This document shows, one piece after another, positions 24,914 through 32,798 of a stretch of 64,000 bases of DNA. Under the pieces are notes generated by a model that saw nothing but the letters and a program-made list of their open reading frames with translations, did not search any database and had not been told where the DNA came from. The DNA is from Mycobacterium sp. 852013-51886_SCH5428379. Its GTDB lineage: Bacteria > Actinomycetota > Actinomycetes > Mycobacteriales > Mycobacteriaceae. Location of the stretch: assembly GCF_001665575.1 (NCBI RefSeq), contig NZ_LZSU01000050.1, forward strand, positions 29,447-93,446. Direction: 5' to 3'. How positions within the stretch are numbered: position 1 is the stretch's first letter; every line of letters starts with the position of its first letter. A program made the translations under genes and the position numbers.

Positions 24914-26118
24914 CCGATCACGCGTACCTCGTCGGCCTGCGCCTTGCGGGCAAGAAGGTCGTCTTCGTCGGTGGGGGAAGCGTCGCGCAGCGCCGGTTGC
25001 CGCTGCTGCTCGCCAACGGCGCCGACGTGCACGTCATCGCCCGCGAAGCCACCCCCGCGGTGGAGGCCCTCGCCGGGCAGGACCCGGGAATCACCCTGAC
25101 ACTGCGCGAATTCCAGGTCGGCGACCTGGACGGCGCCTGGTATGCCATCGCCGCCACCGACGATCCGGCGGTCAACGCCGCCGTCGTCGCCGAGGCCGAA
25201 CGGCGACACATCTTCTGCGTCCGCGCCGACATCGCCCGGGAGGGCACCGCGGTCACCCCGGCGACCTTCGATCACGAGGGTCTGTCGGTCGGCGTGCTGG
25301 CCGGCGGCGAGCACCGTCGGTCCGCGGCGATCCGCTCGGCGATCCACGAGGCGCTGGCGAGCGGGCTGATCACCGCCGAGGACCCCGAGGCCCCGGCGAC
25401 CGGCGTGGCGCTCGTCGGCGGCGGACCGGGCGACCCCGAGCTCATCACCGTGCGGGGCCGGCGCCTGCTCGCGCAGGCCGACGTCGTCGTCGCCGACCGC
25501 CTGGCCCCCCAGGAGCTCCTCGCCGAACTGGGGCCACACGTCGAGGTCATCGACGCCGCCAAGATCCCCTACGGCCGCGCCATGGCTCAGGACGCCATCA
25601 ACGCACTGCTCATCGACCGCGCGTCGGCGGGCAATTTCGTGGTGCGACTCAAAGGCGGCGATCCGTTCGTGTTCGCCCGCGGTTACGAGGAGGTGCTGGC
25701 GTGCGCCGAGGCCGGTATCCCGGTGACCGTCGTACCCGGTGTGACCAGCGCCATCGGCGTGCCGGCGCTGGCCGGTGTGCCGGTCACCCACAGGCACGTC
25801 ACGCACGAATTCGTGGTGGTCAGCGGGCATGTCGCGCCCGGGCACCCCGAATCGTTAGTCAATTGGGATGCACTCGCGGCTCTTTCCGGAACCATCGTGT
25901 TGCTGATGGCCGTCGAGCGGATTGAACTTTTCGCCGAGGTGCTCATCGCAGGCGGCCGGCCTGCGGATACGCCGGTTCTGGTGGTGCAGCACGGCACGAC
26001 GAGCTCGCAACGAAGTTTGCGGGCGACCCTCGGCGACGCCCCGGAGAAGATCCGTTCCGAGGGCATCAGACCACCTGCGATCATCGTGATCGGGCCCGTG
26101 GCGGGCTTCGCCAAATAA
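24910..26118 (+). CDS. cysG: Uroporphyrinogen-III C-methyltransferase / precorrin-2 dehydrogenase
   Basis: 402 aa. The N-terminal Rossmann part (about 1-150; VVFVGGGSVAQRRL) is the CysG-N dehydrogenase domain for precorrin-2. The C-terminal part is an SAM methyltransferase of the CobA/SUMT type (VALVGGGPGDPELITVRG, later VVPGVTSAIGVPALAG). It makes precorrin-2, the branch point to siroheme and B12. Compared with full enterobacterial CysG (about 457 aa), the middle of the N-terminal module is short, so chelatase activity is uncertain. It matches Rv2847c and is coupled to cobB by GTGA. Confidence 0.92.
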   Translation: MTDHAYLVGLRLAGKKVVFVGGGSVAQRRLPLLLANGADVHVIAREATPAVEALAGQDPGITLTLREFQVGDLDGAWYAIAATDDPAVNAAVVAEAERRHIFCVRADIAREGTAVTPATFDHEGLSVGVLAGGEHRRSAAIRSAIHEALASGLITAEDPEAPATGVALVGGGPGDPELITVRGRRLLAQADVVVADRLAPQELLAELGPHVEVIDAAKIPYGRAMAQDAINALLIDRASAGNFVVRLKGGDPFVFARGYEEVLACAEAGIPVTVVPGVTSAIGVPALAGVPVTHRHVTHEFVVVSGHVAPGHPESLVNWDALAALSGTIVLLMAVERIELFAEVLIAGGRPADTPVLVVQHGTTSSQRSLRATLGDAPEKIRSEGIRPPAIIVIGPVAGFAK

Positions 26119-26137
26119 AGGGTTCCTAAGATTACTG

Positions 26138-26143
26138 TAAGGT
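26138..26143 (+). promoter_or_regulatory. Probable efpA -10 box
   Basis: TAAGGT lies 8 nt before ATG 26152. The same GTAAGGT and 8-nt spacing recur before proS, which supports both as real promoters. Two overlapping alternatives, TAAGAT (26127) and TACTGT (26133), would give short leaders instead. Confidence 0.45.
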
Positions 26144-26151
26144 AACTCGTT

Positions 26152-27732
26152 ATGACGGCTCTCAACGACGCCGAGCGTGCAGCCATGATTCGAGACGCCG
26201 ACGGCACCTCGAAACGGGCCCGGCCGACGAGTGTGGAGCGCACGCCCGTTCCGCGCACTGCGAAGACCCCCGCCTGGGTCCCGTCCCGGCGTTTCTTCGC
26301 CGCGGTGATCGCGATCGCCGGTATGCAGCTGCTCGCCACCATGGACAGCACCATCGCGATCGTCGCGCTGCCCCAGATCCAGGACGAGCTCGGACTCTCC
26401 GACGCCGGCCGCAGCTGGGTCATCACCGCCTACGTCCTGACGTTCGGCGGTCTGATGCTGCTCGGCGGCCGCCTCGGCGACACCATCGGCCGCAAGCGGG
26501 CGTTCATCGCCGGCGTGGCGCTGTTCGTCATCGCCTCGATCCTGTGCGGCATCGCCTGGAACGAGGCGACCCTGGTGATCGCCCGCCTCCTGCAGGGCGT
26601 CGGTGCGGCCATCGCGTCGCCGACCGGTCTGGCACTGGTCGCGACGACGTTCCCGAAGGGTCCGGCCCGCAACGCCGCGACCGCGGTGTTCGCCGCGATG
26701 ACCGGTGTCGGTTCGGTCATGGGCCTGGTCGTCGGCGGTGCGCTCACCGAGGTGTCGTGGCGCTGGGCGTTCCTGGTCAACGTGCCGATCGGTCTGGTGA
26801 TGATCTACCTCGCGCACTCGACGCTGCGGGAGACCAGCAAGGAACGCCTGAAGCTCGACGCCGCAGGCGCCCTGCTGGCCACGCTGGGCTGTACCGCTGC
26901 GGTGTTCGGCTTCTCGATGGGACCCGAGAAGGGCTGGGCGTCCCCGATCACGATCGGCTCCATCGTCGCCGCCGCCGTGCTGATGATCGCGTTCGTCATC
27001 GTCGAACGCACCGCGGAGAACCCCGTCGTGCCGTTCAAGCTGTTCAAGGACCGCAACCGACTGGCCACGTTCTCCGCGATCTTTTTGGCCGGCGGCGTCA
27101 TGTTCACGCTGACCGTGCTGATCGGCCTCTACGTGCAGGACATCCTGGGCTACTCGCCGTTGCGCGCCGGGATCGGCTTCATCCCGTTCGTCATCGCCAT
27201 GGGCATCGGTCTGGCGCTGTCCTCGCAGCTGGTGTCGATGTTCCCGCCGCGCGTGCTGGTGATCGCCGGTGGTGTGCTGGTGCTCGGCGCGATGATCTAC
27301 GGCTCGACACTCGAAATCGGTATCCCGTACTTCCCGAACCTGGTGCTGCCCATCACGATCGGCGGCATCGGCATCGGCATGATCGTCGTGCCGCTGACCA
27401 TCTCGGCCATCGCCGGCGTCGGGTTCGACCAGATCGGCCCGGTCTCGGCGATCGCACTGATGCTGCAGAACCTCGGCGGACCCGTCGTGCTGGCGATCAT
27501 CCAGGCGGTCATCACCTCGCGGACGCTGTACCTCGGCGGCACCACCGGCCCGGTGAAGAACATGGACACCGCGCAGCTCGCGGCGCTGGACGCCGGCTAT
27601 ACCTACGGCCTGCTGTGGGTGGCCGCGGTCGCGGTGCTCGTCGGCGGCGCGGCCCTGATGATCGGGTACACCAGCAAGCAGGTCGCGCATGCGCAGGAAG
27701 TCAAGGACGCGATCGACGCAGGAGAACTGTGA
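26152..27732 (+). CDS. efpA: MFS multidrug efflux protein EfpA
   Basis: 526 aa, 14-helix DHA2 family. After a 45-residue charged cytosolic tail the first helix begins at about residue 48 and ends in the family motif MDSTIAIVALPQIQ. Motif A appears as GGRLGDTIGRKRAF after helix 2. It matches Rv2846c, an essential exporter linked to isoniazid and other drug responses in M. tuberculosis; recent work points to lipid transport. It is transcribed on its own between two probable promoters and ends at a strong hairpin. Confidence 0.93.
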   Translation: MTALNDAERAAMIRDADGTSKRARPTSVERTPVPRTAKTPAWVPSRRFFAAVIAIAGMQLLATMDSTIAIVALPQIQDELGLSDAGRSWVITAYVLTFGGLMLLGGRLGDTIGRKRAFIAGVALFVIASILCGIAWNEATLVIARLLQGVGAAIASPTGLALVATTFPKGPARNAATAVFAAMTGVGSVMGLVVGGALTEVSWRWAFLVNVPIGLVMIYLAHSTLRETSKERLKLDAAGALLATLGCTAAVFGFSMGPEKGWASPITIGSIVAAAVLMIAFVIVERTAENPVVPFKLFKDRNRLATFSAIFLAGGVMFTLTVLIGLYVQDILGYSPLRAGIGFIPFVIAMGIGLALSSQLVSMFPPRVLVIAGGVLVLGAMIYGSTLEIGIPYFPNLVLPITIGGIGIGMIVVPLTISAIAGVGFDQIGPVSAIALMLQNLGGPVVLAIIQAVITSRTLYLGGTTGPVKNMDTAQLAALDAGYTYGLLWVAAVAVLVGGAALMIGYTSKQVAHAQEVKDAIDAGEL

Positions 27733-27736
27733 TTCG

Positions 27737-27773
27737 GGTGTAGTTGGTTGCGCTCAGCGCGACTGACTACACC
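27737..27773 (+). terminator. 17-bp hairpin after efpA
   Basis: GGTGTAGT (27737-27744) pairs with ACTACACC (27766-27773). With a few G-T pairs the stem continues inward to GCGC/GCGC around a TCA loop at 27754-27756, about 17 bp in all. No U-run follows, as is common for mycobacterial hairpin terminators. It sits 5 nt after the efpA stop and 15 nt before the proS -10 box. Confidence 0.65.
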
Positions 27774-27787
27774 GAAATCGCTCTTAG

Positions 27788-27793
27788 TAAGGT
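27788..27793 (+). promoter_or_regulatory. Probable proS -10 box
   Basis: TAAGGT lies 8 nt before GTG 27802, with no Shine-Dalgarno between. It supports a leaderless mRNA and the 27802 start. Confidence 0.45.
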
Positions 27794-27801
27794 TGTCGCT
27801 C

Positions 27802-29556
27802 GTGATCACCCGGATGTCCGAGCTGTTCCTGCGCACCCTGCGCGACGACCCCGCCGACGCCGAGGTGCCCAGCCACAAGCTGCTCATCCGCGCCGGGTAC
27901 GTCCGCCCGATCGGGCCCGGTCTGTACAGCTGGCTGCCGCTGGGTCTGCGGGTGTTCCGCAAGATCGAGCAGATCATCCGCGAGGAGATGAACGCGATCG
28001 GCGGGCAGGAGATCCTGTTCCCGGCCCTGCTGCCGCGGGCGCCCTACGAGACCACCAACCGGTGGACCGAATACGGGGAGAACCTCTTCCGGCTCAAAGA
28101 CCGCAGGCAGAACGACTATCTGCTCGGACCGACCCACGAGGAACTGTTCGCGCTCACGGTCAAGGGGGAGTACTCGTCGTACAAGGACTTCCCGGTGCGG
28201 CTGTACCAGATCCAGACCAAATACCGCGATGAGGCCAGGCCGCGGGCGGGCATCCTGCGCGGCCGCGAGTTCGTGATGAAGGACTCGTACTCCTTCGACG
28301 TCGACGACGACGGCCTCAAGAACGCCTATTACGCCCACCGCGAGGCCTATCAGCGGATCTTCTCGAGGCTGGGCGTCGACTACGTGATCGTCTCAGCGGT
28401 CTCGGGGGCGATGGGCGGCAGCGCTTCGGAGGAATTCCTCGCCGAGAGCGAGGTCGGTGAGGACACGTTCGTGCGGTGCCTGGAGTCGGGTTACGCCGCG
28501 AATGTGGAAGCGGTCCTGACCCGGGTGCCCGAGACGCGGCCGATCGACGGTCTGCCCGAGGCTGTGGTGCACGAGACCCCGGACGCACCGACGATCGCCA
28601 CGCTGGTCGACTGGGCGAACTCCGCCGATCTGCCGAGCTTCGCGGGCCGGGAGGTGACGGCGGCGGACACGCTGAAGAACGTGCTGCTCAAGGTGCGCGA
28701 GCCCGGCGGCGAGTGGGAACTGCTGGCCATCGGGGTGCCGGGCGACCGGGAGGTCGACGAGAAGCGCCTCGGCGCGGCGCTCGAGCCGGCGGAGTACGCA
28801 CTGCTCGACGACGCCGATTTCGCCAGGCACCCGTTCCTGGTGAAGGGCTATGTCGGTCCGAAGGCCCTGCGGGACAACGATGTGCGCTATCTGCTGGATC
28901 CGCGGATCGTGGACGGTACGGCGTGGATCACCGGTGCGGACGCGCCCAACCGGCATGTGGTGGACCTCGTGGCGGGCCGGGACTTCCACGGCGACGGCAC
29001 GATCGAGGCCGCCGAGGTGCGCGACGGCGATCCGTCGCCGGATGGCGCGGGTCCGCTGGTCAGCGCGCGCGGTATCGAGATCGGCCACATCTTCCAGCTC
29101 GGCCGCAAGTACACCGACGCGTTCGCCGTCGACGTGCTCGGCGAGGACGGCAAACCGGTCCGGCTGACCATGGGGTCCTACGGCATCGGGGTGTCGCGGC
29201 TGGTCGCGGTGATCGCCGAACAGCAGCACGACGAGCTGGGCCTGCGCTGGCCGGCGGAGGTCGCGCCGTTCGACGTACACGTGGTGATCGCCAACAAGGA
29301 CCCCGAGGCCCGAGCTGGCGCGCTCGAGCTGGCCGGCGATCTGGACCGCATCGGCATCGAGGTGCTCCTCGACGACCGGACCGCCTCACCCGGGGTCAAG
29401 TTCAAGGACGCCGAACTGCTCGGTGTGCCGTGGATCGTCGTGGTCGGCCGAGGCTGGGCCGACGGGATCGTCGAACTGCGCAACCGGTTCACCGGCGAGA
29501 AGCGCGAGGTCGCCGCCGACGCGGCGGCCACCGAGATCGCCTCGGCGCTGCGCTGA
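27802..29556 (+). CDS. proS: Prolyl-tRNA synthetase, bacterial long form
   Basis: 584 aa, class IIa. Motif 1 and 2 regions are seen in the first 200 residues (GPTHEELF, then YRDEARPRAGILRGREFVMKDSYSFD). An editing (INS) domain of about 180 residues lies in the middle. Motif 3, GSYGIGVSRL, and the anticodon-binding domain close the protein. The start GTG 27802 (MITRMSELFLRTLR) matches the family; the frame upstream to 27748 crosses the promoter. It is convergent with the DUF4439 gene with one base between the stops. Confidence 0.95.
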   Translation: MITRMSELFLRTLRDDPADAEVPSHKLLIRAGYVRPIGPGLYSWLPLGLRVFRKIEQIIREEMNAIGGQEILFPALLPRAPYETTNRWTEYGENLFRLKDRRQNDYLLGPTHEELFALTVKGEYSSYKDFPVRLYQIQTKYRDEARPRAGILRGREFVMKDSYSFDVDDDGLKNAYYAHREAYQRIFSRLGVDYVIVSAVSGAMGGSASEEFLAESEVGEDTFVRCLESGYAANVEAVLTRVPETRPIDGLPEAVVHETPDAPTIATLVDWANSADLPSFAGREVTAADTLKNVLLKVREPGGEWELLAIGVPGDREVDEKRLGAALEPAEYALLDDADFARHPFLVKGYVGPKALRDNDVRYLLDPRIVDGTAWITGADAPNRHVVDLVAGRDFHGDGTIEAAEVRDGDPSPDGAGPLVSARGIEIGHIFQLGRKYTDAFAVDVLGEDGKPVRLTMGSYGIGVSRLVAVIAEQQHDELGLRWPAEVAPFDVHVVIANKDPEARAGALELAGDLDRIGIEVLLDDRTASPGVKFKDAELLGVPWIVVVGRGWADGIVELRNRFTGEKREVAADAAATEIASALR

Positions 29557-29557
29557 G

Positions 29558-30034
29558 TTACTCGTTCCCGCCGGGGAATGCGACGGTCACAGGGCGGGCG
29601 CCCACAATCTGCGTCCACTGCGCCGCGAAGACGGCCGACCGGGTCAGCGCCTCGACGCCGAAGGCACGGTCCTCGCTCGTGGTCGCCTGTTCGACGACCG
29701 CGCGCCAGGCCGCGGCGGCGTCCTCCTCCATCTGCACCGCCAGCTTCGCCGCGTCCTCGGGGTCGACCAGCCGGTCGGGGACCTGATAACCGGGCGCGGG
29801 TAGCGGCGGTGCGACGTCGCGCGCCTCCAGCAGTGCGATCGCGGCCTCCCGGCGCTGCCGGTGTGCCGCCATGCACGTCGAGACCAACCAGTTGTCGTCC
29901 GGTGTGGAGTGCGCCGACACCAGGCCGTAGCCGTAGATGACGCCGTGCTCGACGGCGACGGCGTCATACAGCGCGCCGTCGGCCGCGTCGGTTGGCCGTT
30001 GGGGTTCGTCGGGCTTCGGATCAGGGGACGTCAC
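29558..30034 (-). CDS. DUF4439 ferritin-like protein
   Basis: 158 aa, matching Rv2844. After a 20-residue proline/acid-rich lead it is predicted all-helical with conserved ferritin-like pieces (YDAVAVEHGVIYGYGLVSAH and QRREAAIALLEARD). Ferritin-fold DUF4439 proteins have no known function. GTG 30034 overlaps the stop of the upstream lipoprotein by GTGA, so the two are a coupled pair. Confidence 0.78.
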   Translation of the reverse strand: MTSPDPKPDEPQRPTDAADGALYDAVAVEHGVIYGYGLVSAHSTPDDNWLVSTCMAAHRQRREAAIALLEARDVAPPLPAPGYQVPDRLVDPEDAAKLAVQMEEDAAAAWRAVVEQATTSEDRAFGVEALTRSAVFAAQWTQIVGARPVTVAFPGGNE

Positions 30035-30540
30035 GGCGTACGCCCCGTTCCGGCCAGTGCCACCTGGTAGGCCGCCGTGCAGGCCGCGGCGATGGACGCC
30101 ATCAGACCGGCCCGGTAGCCAGACCAGTGGGTGGCCAGTTCGGTCGCACTCTCGGCGGACTGGCGGAGCGCCGCCACCACGTCACCCACGACGGGTGGTT
30201 TCGCGGGGGCCGCGGTGCTTGTGGTGGCCGTGGCGGTGGGCGCCTCGTCACCGGCGAGGCGGGTCAATTCGTCGGTCAGCGCCACGGCGTGAGCGGAGCG
30301 CTCCGTGGCCACCGCCGTGAGCACCTGCGCAAGCGGCTTCGGGGAGCGAGCCGCCACGTCGGTGGCCAGCACACTGTCCGCAAGCGCCCGATCGAGTTGG
30401 GCTCTGAGTTCGTCGAGCTCCGGGGGCGGCGGCGGGGGAGCGCACGCGGCGGACGAGAGCCCCAGCACGGCCAGCGCGACCGCGCCGACCAGCACGCCGC
30501 GCCTGCTGACGGGGTCCAGGGCGCTCGGCACGAGCAACAT
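30031..30540 (-). CDS. Probable Tat-exported lipoprotein
   Basis: 169 aa, matching Rv2843. The signal region has SRRGVLVGAVALAVL with a twin arginine (residues 13-14), and the lipobox SSAAC places the lipidated cysteine at residue 33. A proline run and alanine-rich helices follow (about 40-165), with a Thr/Ala/Pro-rich break near residue 105. It may interact with the coupled DUF4439 protein. Function unknown. The Shine-Dalgarno before ATG 30540 is poor. Confidence 0.7.
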   Translation of the reverse strand: MLLVPSALDPVSRRGVLVGAVALAVLGLSSAACAPPPPPPELDELRAQLDRALADSVLATDVAARSPKPLAQVLTAVATERSAHAVALTDELTRLAGDEAPTATATTSTAAPAKPPVVGDVVAALRQSAESATELATHWSGYRAGLMASIAAACTAAYQVALAGTGRTP

Positions 30541-30616
30541 CCTGCCAGCGGCCGACCTCTGCCCGTTCGCCCGCCCTCAGCGCCCGAGTTCGCCGTCGGG
30601 TGCGTTGGGGCTGGCG

Positions 30617-30622
30617 TAGTGT
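30617..30622 (+). promoter_or_regulatory. Probable -10 box of the rimP-nusA-infB operon
   Basis: TAGTGT at 30617-30622 would start a transcript near 30629 with a leader of about 60 nt before rimP. The leader ends in GAGGAG, six bases before GTG 30690. No clear -35 box. It lies in the 149-bp gap divergent to the lipoprotein gene. Confidence 0.4.
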
Positions 30623-30689
30623 GGAAGCTCGACTCCGGGGCCTACCACCCACCCAGGATGCGTCCACAATTCAAGATGAGGAGCTCGCC

Positions 30690-31241
30690 GTGGGAACAAA
30701 TCCCAGATCGCGACCGGCGGGATTGCCGTCGCAGGAGCAGGTGATCGAGCTACTCCAGGGTGAGTTCGCCGACGCCGGATTCGAGATCGAAGACGTCACC
30801 ATCGACGGCGCGGCCCGACCCCCGCGGATCACCGTCGTCGCCGACGGCGACCGCGCACTGGACCTCGACACCATCGCCGCCCTGTCCCGGGCCTCGGCCG
30901 ATCTGCTCGACCAGCTCGATGCGGCGCCCGGCGGCGCTCCCTACGTGCTGGAGGTCACCTCGCCGGGCGTGGACCGCCCGCTGACCGCCGAGAAGCACTA
31001 CCGGCGCGCCAGGGGCCGCAAGGTGGAGGTCGCACTGGCCGACGGTTCGCAGCTGACCGGTCGGGTCGGCGAGGTTCGCGACGGGTCGGTGGCGCTGGTG
31101 GTGCGCGAAGGCGCCCGCGCCGATTTCTCGGTGCGCGAGCTGCCGCTCGATGCGATCACCAAAGCTGTTGTCCAGGTTGAATTTTCACCGCCGAATCAGC
31201 GTGAGCTGGAGCTTGCCGGGCTGCCGGGACAGGAGGGCTGA
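30690..31241 (+). CDS. rimP: Ribosome maturation factor RimP
   Basis: 183 aa. It helps assemble the 30S subunit. Recognisable parts are PRITVVADGDRALDLDTIAALSR, the conserved YVLEVTSPGVDRPL at about residues 90-103, and a C-terminal SH3-like domain. GTG 30690 is chosen for the GAGGAG at -6 to -11; the frame extends up to 30600 without homology. It opens the conserved rimP-nusA-ylxR-infB-rbfA operon. Confidence 0.92.
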   Translation: MGTNPRSRPAGLPSQEQVIELLQGEFADAGFEIEDVTIDGAARPPRITVVADGDRALDLDTIAALSRASADLLDQLDAAPGGAPYVLEVTSPGVDRPLTAEKHYRRARGRKVEVALADGSQLTGRVGEVRDGSVALVVREGARADFSVRELPLDAITKAVVQVEFSPPNQRELELAGLPGQEG

Positions 31242-31243
31242 GC

Positions 31244-32287
31244 ATGAACATCGACATGGCCGCACTGCACGCCATCGAAGCGGACAAGGGCATCACCGTC
31301 GACGTCGTCGTCGACACCATCAAATCGGCGCTGCTGACCGCCTACCGGCACACCGACGGCCATCAGCCGGACGCGCGCATCGAGATCGACCGCAAGACCG
31401 GCGCAGTCACGGTGCTGGCGCGGCAGACCGACGCCGACGGCAACGTCGTCCACGAGTGGGACGACACGCCGGAGGGGTTCGGCCGGATCGCCGCCACCAC
31501 CGCGCGGCAGGTCATCCTGCAGCGGCTCCGCGACGCGGAGAACGAGAAGAACTACGGCGAGTTCTCCGCCCGCGAGGGCGACATCGTGGCCGGCGTGATC
31601 CAGCGCGACGCCAGGGCCAACGCCCGCGGCCTGGTGGTCGTCCGCATGGGCAGCGAGATCAAGGGCAACGAAGGGGTCATCCCCGCCGCCGAGCAGGTGC
31701 CCGGTGAGCGCTACGAACACGGCGACCGGCTGCGCTGCTACGTCGTCGGGGTGACCCGCGGCGCACGGGAACCGCTGATCACGCTGTCCCGGACGCACCC
31801 GAACCTCGTCCGCAAGCTGTTCAGCCTCGAGGTGCCGGAGATCAACGAGGGCTCGGTCGACATCGTCGCCGTCGCGCGGGAGGCCGGCCACCGGTCGAAG
31901 ATTGCGGTGGCCTCCCGGGTGCCGGGACTCAACGCCAAGGGGGCCTGCATCGGACCGATGGGCCAGCGGGTGCGCAACGTGATGAGCGAACTGTCCGGCG
32001 AGAAGATCGACATCATCGACTACGACGAGGATCCGGCCCGCTTCGTGGCCAACGCGCTCTCACCCGCCAAGGTCGTCTCCGTCACCGTCATCGACGAGGC
32101 GGCCCGGGCCGCGCGGGTGGTCGTCCCGGACTTCCAGCTCTCGCTGGCCATCGGCAAGGAAGGGCAGAACGCCCGGCTGGCGGCTCGGCTGACCGGCTGG
32201 CGCATCGACATCCGCAGCGATTCGGCGCCGCCCGATCAAGCCGGGCCGGGTACCGAGGCGGCACGTCCCGTCGCGCGCGATCGCTGA
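31244..32287 (+). CDS. nusA: Transcription termination/antitermination factor NusA
   Basis: 347 aa, typical of actinobacteria, which lack the acidic repeats of E. coli NusA. It has an N-terminal RNA-polymerase-binding domain (about 1-115), an S1 domain (GDIVAGVIQRDARAN near 107-121), and two KH domains (GACIGPMGQRVRNV and SLAIGKEGQNARLAA). It binds elongating RNA polymerase and nascent RNA. Shine-Dalgarno AGGAGGG precedes ATG 31244. Confidence 0.95.
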   Translation: MNIDMAALHAIEADKGITVDVVVDTIKSALLTAYRHTDGHQPDARIEIDRKTGAVTVLARQTDADGNVVHEWDDTPEGFGRIAATTARQVILQRLRDAENEKNYGEFSAREGDIVAGVIQRDARANARGLVVVRMGSEIKGNEGVIPAAEQVPGERYEHGDRLRCYVVGVTRGAREPLITLSRTHPNLVRKLFSLEVPEINEGSVDIVAVAREAGHRSKIAVASRVPGLNAKGACIGPMGQRVRNVMSELSGEKIDIIDYDEDPARFVANALSPAKVVSVTVIDEAARAARVVVPDFQLSLAIGKEGQNARLAARLTGWRIDIRSDSAPPDQAGPGTEAARPVARDR

Positions 32288-32334
32288 CCGCGTTCGGCCG
32301 GAGATGCCGTTTCGGTCAGAGGGGCGCTTGACGG

Positions 32335-32340
32335 TAGACT
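32335..32340 (+). promoter_or_regulatory. Possible internal -10 box before ylxR
   Basis: TAGACT ends 5 nt before GTG 32346, close to a leaderless layout. It suggests a second promoter inside the operon feeding ylxR and infB. It is the main reason to prefer GTG 32346 over ATG 32304. Confidence 0.4.
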
Positions 32341-32345
32341 CAGCC

Positions 32346-32720
32346 GTGATCCAGCGTGAGACTCCGGCTTCGACGCACAGCCGCCACCCCGACCAGCGTG
32401 TCGGTCCGGTACGGACGTGTGTGGGCTGCCGCAGCCGAGCGTTGGCCGTCGATCTGCTGCGAGTGGTCGCTGTGGTCGACGGGAATGGCGAATGCGCTGT
32501 GACCGTTGATCAAGCGGGTAGTCTGCCGGGGCGGGGTGCGTGGTTGCATCCCGACGAGCAGTGTCTACACGCAGCAGTGCGGCGGCGAGCGTTCGCCCGA
32601 GCGCTGCGAATCACCGGCTCACCGGAGTTATCCGGGGTGATCGAACACGTCGAGAACCTCTCGGCGGGTCCGCCCGCCCCAGCTAGAGAACAGGTAGCGA
32701 AGAACATGAGCACACCGTGA
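32346..32720 (+). CDS. ylxR: YlxR (RnpM-like) RNA-binding protein
   Basis: 124 aa. The YlxR core runs from PVRTCVGCRSRALAVDLLRVV (about residues 20-40) to the loop GRGAWLHPDEQCLHAAVRRRAFARAL (about 75-100). It is always found between nusA and infB. In Bacillus the homologue binds and modulates RNase P. The C terminus carries an extra 25-residue tail. It corresponds to Rv2840c. Confidence 0.88.
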   Translation: MIQRETPASTHSRHPDQRVGPVRTCVGCRSRALAVDLLRVVAVVDGNGECAVTVDQAGSLPGRGAWLHPDEQCLHAAVRRRAFARALRITGSPELSGVIEHVENLSAGPPAPAREQVAKNMSTP

Positions 32721-32751
32721 AGTCCCGATGACCATGCGTCATAGCTAACCC

Positions 32752-32766
32752 GAGGCGCGGCGCCTC
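32752..32766 (+). other. Short hairpin in the ylxR-infB gap
   Basis: GAGGCG-CGG-CGCCTC can form a 6-bp all-strong stem with a 3-nt loop, 33 bp before infB. A weaker repeat ATGAC/GTCAT lies at 32728-32742. These may be an mRNA processing or attenuation site; no U-run follows. Confidence 0.4.
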
Positions 32767-32798
32767 TCACTGCTGTCGCCTCTAGAGATGGAGAAGTA

